DNA of 10,554 nt from Clostridiales bacterium (GTDB lineage: Bacteria > Bacillota > Clostridia > Christensenellales > CAG-138), in assembly GCA_012511925.1 (NCBI GenBank), contig JAAZFD010000322.1, positions 1 to 10,554 on the forward strand, read 5' to 3'. Each line of letters starts with the position of its first letter. Position 1 is the first letter of the stretch. This document shows positions 1-7,500 of this stretch, piece by piece. The translations under genes and the position numbers were made by a program. The notes beneath the pieces are model-generated. The model did no database searches. It had not been told where the DNA came from and saw nothing but the letters and a program-made list of their open reading frames with translations.

Positions 1-753
1 CGCATAAAGAACAATTGTTTTGCTCCTCAATACTTGTTGAGAGCTGCCATGAAGCGATTATCCCCAAATCAATATTCATGCAAGTACAAGAAGAGTTTAT
101 CCGTCGCAAAGCAGTCCACACCAGCCCGAACGGAAAAAACAAGAACATTCAGCAGCAACCATTGCTTTTCTCAAATTGTTATTTGTGGCAAATGCGGGGA
201 GGTTTTTCGCAGGGCTCACGGGAACAACCGGGGGAAAAAGTCGGTTGTCTGGCGCTGCATCAGCAGGTTGGAAAACACCGGCCTGTTCTGCGATGCACGA
301 ACGGTACTGGAAAGCACCATTGAGCAGGTACTGGTAACCGCCATTAATCAGACACTCTGCGACAAGGACTCCTTCCTGTCCATCCTTAAGGACAACATCG
401 AAACCGTCCTAAGCCATGAAAACAACACCACCGTGACTGACATCGACAAACGGCTTGAGGAGCTTCAATCAGAGCTTGTGAAGCTGGCTAACTCTAAGGC
501 TGAATATGATAAAGTGGGCGATGAGATTTACCGACTGCGCGACGAAAAACAGAAAGTACAGCTCGAGATCATTGGGCGGGACGAACTGAAAAAACGCATT
601 GACGATATGGGCGATTTCTTAATGGGACAGCCCACAACAATAACTGAATATGATGAGTCCCTCGTCCGGCGGCTAATTGAAAAAGTCATTGTCTACGAGG
701 ACAAATTCACTGTGGAATTCAAATCCCGCGTGACTGTTGATGTTGAAGAATGA
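1..753 (+). CDS. Large serine recombinase, C-terminal part (5' end outside window), with two cancelling frameshifts
   Basis: This is the C-terminal part of a large serine recombinase, the enzyme class that integrates and excises mobile elements at attachment sites. Frame 1 is open from base 1 to the TGA at 751-753, so the catalytic serine domain lies outside the window. A zinc-ribbon motif is visible (CGKC at 184-195, then WRC and FCDAR, partner cysteines near 256 and 289). A charged, probably coiled-coil stretch follows (about 445-600, DIDKRLEELQSELVKLANSK) and then a C-terminal segment with LVRRLIEKVIVYED. Between about 34 and 141 the expected family sequence is not in frame 1 but in frame 3 (ESCHEAIIPKSIFMQVQEEF, then HTSPNGK). 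One base is therefore missing near 34-35 and one is extra near 134-141. Frame 1 stays open, so a product with about 36 altered residues is possible. The gene is richer in G+C than its neighbours, which fits transfer. It may be a pseudogene or carry sequencing errors. Confidence 0.88.
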   Translation, partial: RIKNNCFAPQYLLRAAMKRLSPNQYSCKYKKSLSVAKQSTPARTEKTRTFSSNHCFSQIVICGKCGEVFRRAHGNNRGKKSVVWRCISRLENTGLFCDARTVLESTIEQVLVTAINQTLCDKDSFLSILKDNIETVLSHENNTTVTDIDKRLEELQSELVKLANSKAEYDKVGDEIYRLRDEKQKVQLEIIGRDELKKRIDDMGDFLMGQPTTITEYDESLVRRLIEKVIVYEDKFTVEFKSRVTVDVEE

Positions 754-758
754 AATCT

Positions 759-810
759 AAAAAAGCAAGGCACTCTGCCGAAATTAGGCTCGGCCTGTGT
801 AGAGTGCCTT
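759..810 (-). terminator. Intrinsic terminator, probably bidirectional, between convergent genes
   Basis: A perfect 10-bp inverted repeat (AAGGCACTCT at 767-776, AGAGTGCCTT at 801-810) encloses a second 5-bp stem (GCCGA at 777-781, TCGGC at 790-794) with a short loop. Read on the minus strand the hairpin is followed by GC and then a run of six T (complement of 759-764), so it fits best as the end of the minus-strand three-gene transcript. The plus-strand recombinase ends just 13 bases before the stem. Its side of the hairpin has only a weak T-rich tail (CCTCGTTATT), so termination in that direction is possible but less certain. Confidence 0.75.
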
Positions 811-845
811 CCTCGTTATTGCCAGGCTCAAAGATAAACTGAATT

Positions 846-947
846 TTATAAATCAACTTTACGCCACTTCAAATTTAAGGCTTTAATATAATTACCCTCA
901 AAATTCATATCTTCCTTTTCTAAAGTATCATCAGCCCAGAAAATTCA
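846..947 (-). other. In-frame continuation of the 945-1604 gene beyond a TGA codon
   Basis: Reading on from the TGA at 945-947 in the same frame gives 32 sense codons ending in TAA at 846-848. The segment begins IFWADD and ends YIKALNLKWRKVDL. It is rich in aromatic and alternating hydrophobic residues and looks like a natural C-terminal strand region. From memory, proteins with the same FHDS core often end with an 'I-W-A-D' turn and an 'A-L-S-L-K-W' strand. The simplest reading is that the gene originally ended at 846 and that a point mutation created the TGA. An open stretch of 32 codons alone could arise by chance in AT-rich DNA; the sequence character is the stronger evidence. Confidence 0.6.
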
Positions 948-1604
948 TTCATCATTAACAATTAAACTTCCTCCATATATTTCACGAGAATAGTTTTCTT
1001 GCGGCGGCCTTAAATTCAATGCTATTAAGCCTTCAAAACACAACTCAACAATTCCATACCATCCCGAATTATCAAATGTTACCGTTAGTGTTTTTTGACC
1101 AGAGTGACTTTCCTCATACTGCATTTTTTCCATTGTTGAATCATGAAAACCTACAAAATCGTGCAGTAAAGAATTTGCATCTTCTTGTGATTCGATATAT
1201 GTCCAAGAATTAATATCATGTGGTTTTCGTATATGGATATTAGAGTTCTCTTTGGGAATCCTTTTTTCTGTTATTATCCGAAGCAGAAAATCAAAGTCTT
1301 GGAATACTTCATCATAGCCGTCAAAAACATTAATAGAATCAACGTATCCATGCTCTTTGCAATAATGTTTGAATTTCAGCAAATATACTTTCTCATAGGT
1401 CACCCAATCATCTCGATTGGAATTGATTACTTCATACAGCGGCGATAATTTCTTGCCATCTTTATCGAGATAATCTATTAACTCAAAGGAGTTAGTACTT
1501 GGATTAAATAAAATAGCTTGCTCGTAATAACCTGTATTGATTTTTCCATAAACTATAGACTTATAATATGTCCGATTATCTTTATCATACACACGCACAA
1601 ACAT
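945..1604 (-). CDS. Uncharacterised protein, probably truncated at its C-terminus (219 aa)
   Basis: I cannot assign a function or named family. The product is soluble, with no signal peptide or membrane segment. The first ~115 residues are rich in Tyr, Asp and Phe (MFVRVYDKDN, FELIDYLDKDG). The second half contains LHDFVGFHDST at about residues 147-157 and then beta-rich segments (LTVTFDNSGWYGIVELCF, LIALNLRP, ENYSREIYGGSLIVND). That second half recalls, from memory, small clostridial proteins with a conserved FHDS motif. The start is supported by AAGGAG (complement of 1613-1618), 8 bases before ATG. It is the last gene of a three-gene run, 17 bases after the previous gene. The reading frame appears to have been cut short by a TGA, see 846-947. 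An immunity or cargo role is only inference from the layout. Confidence 0.7.
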   Translation of the reverse strand: MFVRVYDKDNRTYYKSIVYGKINTGYYEQAILFNPSTNSFELIDYLDKDGKKLSPLYEVINSNRDDWVTYEKVYLLKFKHYCKEHGYVDSINVFDGYDEVFQDFDFLLRIITEKRIPKENSNIHIRKPHDINSWTYIESQEDANSLLHDFVGFHDSTMEKMQYEESHSGQKTLTVTFDNSGWYGIVELCFEGLIALNLRPPQENYSREIYGGSLIVNDE

Positions 1605-1621
1605 TATCTTTACTCCTTATA

Positions 1622-2053
1622 TCACGATTCATCATTGCTTTCATAATATTTAAACATCTTTTCATATAGTTCTCGTGTTTGCTTTTCATCTCCCCAAGAT
1701 AATGGATCATCCGCATAGCATAAAGTCCAAAAGGGTTCTATACTTTTAGACAAAAGGTTCCATACGGAATATGCTTTCGTAGCAAAACTATTGATATCCA
1801 TTTCTTTATATACTGCCTCAAGTTCGTCAATCAAAGATCTACCGAACACATCATAATCAATTTCTGTTTCTCTTGAACAATCCAAAATAGTATCAATTGT
1901 TTTCTCAGTATTTGTCGAGCACCACTGCAATTCTAATAGCAAGTCATTGTCAGTGTATTGTAAAAAAATATCGTTAAGATACCCATTATATTTATCAAGT
2001 GTAATAAGCTCACACTTCAGTAGTATTGCATAAGATAGCAATCTTTCAACCAT
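1622..2053 (-). CDS. Uncharacterised small soluble protein (143 aa)
   Basis: No function is recognised. The protein is acidic, looks largely helical, and lacks a signal peptide or membrane segment. Its most distinctive part is the C-terminus, with SIEPFWTLCYADDPLSWGDE at about residues 103-122 followed by KQTRELYEKMFKYYES. A Trp-Gly-Asp turn before a Leu-Tyr amphipathic helix suggests a small folded domain rather than a chance reading frame. ATG at 2051-2053 is preceded by GAGGTG (complement of 2059-2064) at 5 bases. The TGA stop lies 17 bases before the next gene and the upstream gene ends 23 bases away, so it is the middle gene of a co-transcribed set. The size and context would fit an immunity protein of a toxin system, but no toxin is present here, so this remains a guess. 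Confidence 0.7.
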   Translation of the reverse strand: MVERLLSYAILLKCELITLDKYNGYLNDIFLQYTDNDLLLELQWCSTNTEKTIDTILDCSRETEIDYDVFGRSLIDELEAVYKEMDINSFATKAYSVWNLLSKSIEPFWTLCYADDPLSWGDEKQTRELYEKMFKYYESNDES

Positions 2054-2076
2054 AAGCTCACCTCATATAATAAGTG

Positions 2077-2850
2077 TTACCATTCGTTAATAGCAAATAA
2101 AGTTGCAAGTCGAACTTGTTTTAGCAATTCACCAGACAGAATCTCGAATTCTTTATCCATTCCTTTTTCGTGTGCCATATAAGGAGGGCTGTCATTCCAA
2201 GAACCCATTGCACCAAAAACATCGGCAGTACTAGCCGCCTCAAAAAGATGAAGGTTTTCTTTTGGAATTTCTGGGAGAGGCATATGAAATGCAGTGTCCG
2301 TAAAATCTGGCGAGCCCAACAGAATATCAAGAGCCTTTTGAAATACCGCGGCATAACCATCACAATCAATTTTCAGGGCTAATTCTTTTATTTCTGACAA
2401 GACAGATTTGAAGCTATTAATATTATTTTCAAAATGTGGCTTCCCCGAAGGTGCATCCTTCCACTCCTGTTCTGTATAAAGAATATTCCATACATTTTGA
2501 GCAGAATCAAAGTCCCACTGTTCACAGAAGAAAGTAACTCTGTTCCCTTCATAGAAACATACAATAGAGCTTTGTGTTGTATTTGAAAAGCCAAGAATAT
2601 TACGATCCTTAACTGAAACTGGAGCAAGGAATTTAACATCTTGCAGGCCCTTCTTTAAGCAATTATCAAACCATTCTTGTACATTTGCCGCTATGTATTT
2701 TTTTGTACTAAAAAATTTCCTTTCCAGCAGAAACTGAAATTCAATTCTGTTTTCATACTTAAGCGGAGTATACCTTATTACTGATTTCTCTTTTAATGCT
2801 TTTTTTGCAGCTGCTGTAATGCAGCAAATTTGATACATTTGCCCGTTCAT
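2077..2850 (-). CDS. Conserved hypothetical protein with SWNDSPPYMAHEKG motif (257 aa)
   Basis: The protein is soluble with no export signal, and its function is unknown to me. The C-terminal part holds the segment ADVFGAMGSWNDSPPYMAHE at about residues 209-228 and ends in a helix (LLKQVRLATLFAINEW). The middle part has GFSNTTQSSIVCFYEG and a Trp-rich strand region (FFCEQWDFDSAQNVWNILYT). From memory the overall pattern, including an early MYQICCITAAAKKALK, recurs in clostridial hypothetical proteins, usually close to other small orphan genes. ATG at 2848-2850 is preceded by AAAGGA (complement of 2861-2866) at 10 bases. It is the first gene of the three-gene run, behind the candidate promoter at 2925-2952. 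Base composition is AT-rich like its two partners. No catalytic motif stands out; a toxin-immunity or stress role is inference only. Confidence 0.75.
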   Translation of the reverse strand: MNGQMYQICCITAAAKKALKEKSVIRYTPLKYENRIEFQFLLERKFFSTKKYIAANVQEWFDNCLKKGLQDVKFLAPVSVKDRNILGFSNTTQSSIVCFYEGNRVTFFCEQWDFDSAQNVWNILYTEQEWKDAPSGKPHFENNINSFKSVLSEIKELALKIDCDGYAAVFQKALDILLGSPDFTDTAFHMPLPEIPKENLHLFEAASTADVFGAMGSWNDSPPYMAHEKGMDKEFEILSGELLKQVRLATLFAINEW

Positions 2851-2924
2851 TATTTATCTATCCTTTATCAAAATTCAAATCAAAAGCAGAACAATTACCA
2901 ATTTACCATCTGCATAAACAGTTC

Positions 2925-2952
2925 GTTATATATATTTAAACTGCTCTCTCAA
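2925..2952 (-). promoter_or_regulatory. Candidate sigma-A promoter for the three-gene run
   Basis: On the minus strand TTGAGA (complement of 2947-2952, 5 of 6 to TTGACA) is separated by 16 bases from TATAAC (complement of 2925-2930, 5 of 6 to TATAAT). The spacer contains TTTAAATATATA. Transcription would begin near 2918 and leave a leader of about 70 bases before the ATG at 2850. It lies just downstream of the 30-bp repeats. The assignment rests on sequence match only. Confidence 0.5.
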
Positions 2953-2972
2953 CCATGAAAAATCCAAAAAAC

Positions 2973-3062
2973 ATCTAAATCGACCACTCGTTAACCCATG
3001 TTATCTAACCTGACCACTCGTCAAACACTGGCATCTAAATCGCTCTGTCACGTTCAAAATCA
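2973..3062 (-). repeat. Three degenerate 30-bp tandem units, possible IS21-type insertion sequence end
   Basis: Units begin at 2973, 3003 and 3033, each with ATCTAA. Units 1 and 2 share GACCACTCG at the same offset, and units 1 and 3 share ATCTAAATCG. Read on the minus strand this gives GAGTGGTCGATTTAGATG, GAGTGGTCAGGTTAGATAAC and TGACAGAGCGATTTAGATGCC, the last starting at 3050 with TG. IS21-family elements are known for several internal repeats inside each end and for TG at the tip. From memory, clostridial members use a GTGGTC-A/G-A/G-TTTAGATG-type repeat. No istA or istB gene is in the window, so this would be a solo remnant end whose interior points left. Confidence 0.5.
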
Positions 3063-3167
3063 TGCCTTTGGACTTATTTTCACGAACCGATATTTTCATG
3101 ATTTTCACATATCAGATTTCTGCTTTCAAATCTCAAAATGCCCTTATTTACTGGACTTTTTACACAC

Positions 3168-4550
3168 TCACTTTTCAACCCTCGTTATCAATACAACCGT
3201 CTCAACGTGCTCTGTCCCCGGAAACATATCCACCGGCTGAACCGAATCAACAGTATATCCGCCCCCTGCAAGCACCTTCAAGTCCCGTGCAAGCGTTTCC
3301 GGATTGCAAGAAATATATGCGATTTTTGTCGGCTGACAATCTATTATGGCGTTGATAACAGATTCGTCGCAGCCCTTGCGTGGCGGGTCAATCACTATTA
3401 CATCTGGCATTATCTGCTCTTTTGCAAGTCGGGGTAGGGCAGTTTCCGCTTCTGTTGAGATGAATTCTGCGTTTGTAAGCAAATTGCTTTGAGCGTTTCT
3501 CCTCGCATCCAATACTGCTTCGTTTACTGATTCGATTCCAATAACCTTCTTTGCGTGTTGTGCCAATAATAAAGAAATAGTGCCGATTCCGCAATAAAGG
3601 TCAAAGACCAGCTCATTCCCTGAAAGTTTTAATCCGTCTATTACGAGTGAATATAGCTTTTCTGTTTGAGAATGATTCACTTGTAAAAATGATTGCACAG
3701 CGACTTTAAATTTCAAACCGCAAATTGATTCTTCTATGCTGATTTCACCATGAAGCGTTTTGAACCTTTCGCCCATAATTACATTCGTCTTTTCATTATT
3801 GATATTATGCACTATTCCAACTAAGCTCGGCAGGCTTTTCTTCATATACTCAATGAACTCCGTCTCGTAGGGTAGGGGACCATTCGTAACGATTATTACA
3901 AGAACATCACCGCTTTGAGTAGTTCTAACTACCAGATGCCGCAAGATTCCGCTATGCGTTTGTTCGTCATAAGCCGATATGCCCTGCTTGTTTGCGAAAT
4001 CGCATGTGGCGTTCATAGCATCAAGCGCTAAGGAATTTTGAATCGTACAATCCTTAATGGGTATTAGCCTATGACTTCTTGCAGCAAAAAGCCCAGCAAT
4101 AACCTTGCCATCAGCGTTCGCAAAAGGAAAGCTCGCTTTGTTTCGATATCGAGTGTTGGGAACAGATCCAATCGTATCTTTCATATCGAATGTACCAGCT
4201 TCAAAACCGCCAATTCTCGTTATAGCAACAAAAACTCGTTTAGTTTTGAATCTCAGTTGCTCGGAATATTCTATATGTTGTAAATCACAACCGCCACATT
4301 CGTGAAAGTGAGAGCAGGCAGGTTCAATTCTGTGTTCGGATTTCGTGTGAATCTCTTTTAGTTTAGCGATTGCGTGATTCTTGTTCACCTTTATTACGTG
4401 CGCAGATACTTCCTCGGAGGGTAGGGCGTATGGCACGAAAACCGTAAAGCCTTCATATCGTCCGATTCCTTGACCTTCGGAGTTAAGCGCTGTAATCTCA
4501 AGCGTTATAGTTTCGTTTTTCTCAACGGGAGCCTTTATTTTGTTTTTCAT
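3168..4550 (-). CDS. rlmD: 23S rRNA (uracil-5-)-methyltransferase, RlmD/RumA (TrmA) family
   Basis: A cytoplasmic S-adenosylmethionine-dependent enzyme that places a methyl group on C5 of a uracil in RNA. The order of parts is as expected: an N-terminal TRAM domain (residues about 8-66), four cysteines for an iron-sulfur cluster (C79, C85 and C88 in CSHFHECGGC, plus C168), then the methyltransferase core. The core shows SFLQVN (287-292), the cofactor loop DLYCGIGT (317-324), DPPRKGC (388-394), and SCNPETLARD (414-423) with nucleophile C415. It closes with MFPGTEHVE (442-450), which supplies the general base glutamate. The length of 460 residues is normal. Its ATG directly abuts the dnaE stop codon, and its ribosome site TGAGGA lies within the end of dnaE, so the two are probably translationally coupled. 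Firmicutes often carry several paralogues (RlmCD type), so the exact target uridine is uncertain. Confidence 0.92.
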   Translation of the reverse strand: MKNKIKAPVEKNETITLEITALNSEGQGIGRYEGFTVFVPYALPSEEVSAHVIKVNKNHAIAKLKEIHTKSEHRIEPACSHFHECGGCDLQHIEYSEQLRFKTKRVFVAITRIGGFEAGTFDMKDTIGSVPNTRYRNKASFPFANADGKVIAGLFAARSHRLIPIKDCTIQNSLALDAMNATCDFANKQGISAYDEQTHSGILRHLVVRTTQSGDVLVIIVTNGPLPYETEFIEYMKKSLPSLVGIVHNINNEKTNVIMGERFKTLHGEISIEESICGLKFKVAVQSFLQVNHSQTEKLYSLVIDGLKLSGNELVFDLYCGIGTISLLLAQHAKKVIGIESVNEAVLDARRNAQSNLLTNAEFISTEAETALPRLAKEQIMPDVIVIDPPRKGCDESVINAIIDCQPTKIAYISCNPETLARDLKVLAGGGYTVDSVQPVDMFPGTEHVETVVLITRVEK

Positions 4551-7500
4551 TTATTCCTCACATTCTTTTTGAACGAGCTTAACGTTTTCGTTCCCAAGCA
4601 TAGCAGCAAGCTCGTTCAAAAGCTGCGGTGATGGTGTAACATACATGCTTTTTTTAACAAGCTGCTGTTTCTTGGTCTCTTGATTATATAACACAATAGG
4701 TACATATCCAAAGTGTTTTTTTAGAACTCCCATTACAGTGTACTCTTGCGAGCGATTTCCATGATAGAAGCGCAGGAATAGCTTATTTTCTTTTGAAAAA
4801 TCGCCCTGTACCTTTGCAACATCTTCAACTATAATTGCGTTTTGTCGCTCTTCGCTTAACGAAACCTTTCCTCTAATCAAAACAACCTCATCGTTGATTA
4901 GCTTGCTCATATTATGAATGTAAACCGCAGAGAAAGCCAAGAACTCCACATTGCCCGTTAAGTCCTCAAGCACACCTGAAAGCATCATGTTCCCAGACTT
5001 CGTCTTGCGCTTTTTAGTAGATTTGATGATGCCGCATATAGTTATTATATCACCGTCATTTAGCTCTTGCGTTGTGTCTTCGGATTCCTCGTTTTTCTTT
5101 GCAAACATTGAAGCTGTTGCAGACATATTCTTTATTACCAATGGATAATCGTTTAGCGGATGCTTTGTAAGGTACATTTCAAGCACCTCTTTTTCCATCG
5201 CTGATAAAGTTTTTTCATCGTACTCAGCAATATCAGGAATTTTTATAGCGTTATGAGTTGCATCTTGACTACTAAACAAATCAAATAATAATATCTGACC
5301 GCCTTTGCGCTTTTCTTCCTCCATCGAATTTTGGTCGATAAATTGCTCATAAACCGCAAGAAGTTGAGAACGCTTTAATCCTAACGATTCAAACGCACCT
5401 GCCTTTATCAAAGATGCTACCATTCGTTTGTTCATTCCGCATGAACGCTTTATGAAATCGTCAAATGACTTGAAAAGCCCATTCTGTTTGCGCTCGTCAA
5501 TTATTTGCTCTAATGCTCCTAGTCCCACATTCTTGATTGCAAGCATACCTATTCTAATCTCATCACCTTGAGTTGTGAATTTCGCCTCTGAATAGTTTAT
5601 ATCTGGCGGTAATACTTTAATGCCCTTTGCCTTTAACTGATAAACATATTCAGCAACCTTTTCTGTGCCGCCTAAAAAGCTATTGATATTCGCTGTCATG
5701 AACTCAAGAGGGTAGTAATACTTCAAATATGCTGTTTTGTAAGCTACTACAGCGTAAGCGGCGGCGTGAGACTTATTGAAAGCATACGAAGCAAAGTGCA
5801 TCATATCATCATAAATGCGTTCTGCAATCTGTATGTCAACTCCATTCCGCAAAGCACCAGGAACTTTTACAACTCCATCTTCTTCAATTCCGTAAATGAA
5901 GTTGTGGCGTTCTTTTTCCATTACTTCATGATTCTTCTTGGACATTGCTCTGCGAATCAGGTCGCTACGCCCCATGGAATAGCCTGCTAAATCACGCACT
6001 ATCTGCATAACCTGCTCTTGATAAACCATTACGCCATAAGTAGGTTCTAAAATCTTTTTTAGAGCCTCATTTGGATACACGATATTATTTTTGTTGTTTT
6101 TGCCTGCCAAGAACTCGGGTATTCTCTCCATAGGTCCCGGCCTATAAAGTGAAATCCCGGCTATAATATCTTCAAGGCCTTCAGGCTTTAATTGGGTCAT
6201 TAACTGACGCATTCCCGACGACTCAAGCTGAAACACAGCTTCGGTTTCTCCTCTAGAAATCATATCATAAACATTCTTGTCATCGTAGGTAATATGGTCG
6301 ATATCGGGGACTTCCTTGCCGTTTGCTTCGATTAATTCAAGTGCATATCTTATAACTGTGAGGGTTCGCAGGCCCAAGAAGTCCATTTTAAGCAATCCCA
6401 TTTTTTCAACCGTTTGCATAGGGAATTGAGTGCTTAATACACCTTTAGTTACATGAAGAGGAACATACTCGGTTAGCGGCTCTGGTGAAATCACAACGCC
6501 TGCCGCATGAGTAGAAGCATGACGCTGCAAGCCCTCGAGCTTTTGGGCGTACTCAATGATTTTTGCCGCATCCTTATCGGTATCGATAAACAGTTCTAAC
6601 TCTGGGTTCTTCTCAATTGCGCCTTCAATTGTAATGTTAAGGTCATTAGGAATCATTCCGGAGAGTTTATCGTTATAATCGGGAGGCATTCGCATAGCTC
6701 GTCCAACATCTTTTATGGCTTGTTTGGCTTTCATAGTGCCAAATGTTGCGATTTGGGAAACATGGTCAGCACCGTATTTTCGGCTAACATAATCGATAAC
6801 CTCTTGACGACGCTCATAGCAAATATCAACGTCAATATCAGGCATAGAAATACGCTCGGGGTTCAGCATACGCTCAAACAAAAGATTGTACTTCAATGGA
6901 TCAACATCAGTTATATGCAGGCAATATGCAACCAAACTACCTACACCGCTACCACGACCCGGTCCTATCATTATCTTGTTTCTGCGAGCGAAGTCTATGA
7001 AATCGTGTACAATCAAAAAGTAGTCGACAAAGCCCATCTTAGTGATAACGGATATCTCGTATTTCAAGCGTTCGACTGCTTCCTTATTACTCGCCATGCC
7101 TCTTTTCTCTAAACCCGAGAAGCAAAGGCTTTCGAAATATTTATCGTTTGGTGAACCGTCTGGTGTTTCAAAGCTGGGCATGTGGCGAGTAGAAAAATCC
7201 ATTGACACATCACACTTATTCGCAATTTCAATCGAGTTATCTATTGCATCGGGGTACTCACTAAATAGCGTACGCATTTCCGATTCAGATTTGAGGTAAA
7301 ACTCATCAGAATTCATGCGCATTCTGTTCTCATCATCAAAATATGAGATTGTTTGAACGCAAAGCAATATGTCTTGATACTTTGCATCGGCTTTTTCAAC
7401 ATAGTGAATATCATTAGATGCAATTAGCTTTATATCCAACTCTCTAGCCAAACTAACAAGCTGTGGCAAGACTGCTAACTGCTCTGCCATACCATGATTT

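Larger units (their letters stand above)
2851..3167. other. Intergenic region of 317 bases between the three-gene run and the housekeeping operon
   Basis: No credible gene lies here; the short plus-strand frames overlapping it are low-complexity and lack ribosome binding sites. From left to right it holds the leader and Shine-Dalgarno site of the 2077-2850 gene, a candidate promoter (2925-2952), three 30-bp degenerate repeats (2973-3062), and an AT-rich 3' flank of the methyltransferase gene. In the 3' flank I see only a weak 6-bp hairpin (AGATTT/AAATCT) without a T-tract, so no intrinsic terminator for the large operon is recognised. Confidence 0.6.

Noticed and set aside
134..140. A AAA AAC slippery heptamer in the recombinase, suggesting programmed -1 frameshifting
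   Set aside because: The phase is right for slippage of the frame-3 codons AAA AAC, but a -1 shift leads to frame 2. The downstream coding continues in frame 1, which needs a +1 (or -2) shift, and an earlier indel is also required.
920..947. TGA at 945-947 read as selenocysteine or as a sense codon
   Set aside because: Only a weak 5-bp TTTTC/GAAAA stem follows and no known selenoprotein motif surrounds it. The genes murB, rapZ, rlmD and 1622-2053 all end naturally at TGA, so the standard code is the better reading.
2973..3062. CRISPR-like array from the 30-bp repeats
   Set aside because: The copies are degenerate and directly tandem with no unique spacers between conserved repeats, and no cas gene is present.
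3100..3145. Intrinsic terminator for the murB-rlmD operon
   Set aside because: The AGATTT/AAATCT hairpin on the minus strand has only 6 AT-rich pairs and no following T-tract.
2998..3437. Several plus-strand frames of 80-99 codons across the rlmD 3' end
   Set aside because: They overlap one another and the antisense of rlmD, lack ribosome sites and show no recognisable protein features.
6720..7112. 130-codon plus-strand reading frame inside dnaE
   Set aside because: It lies opposite the conserved palm region of dnaE, has no family-like motifs and no credible ribosome site; it is a shadow of dnaE.
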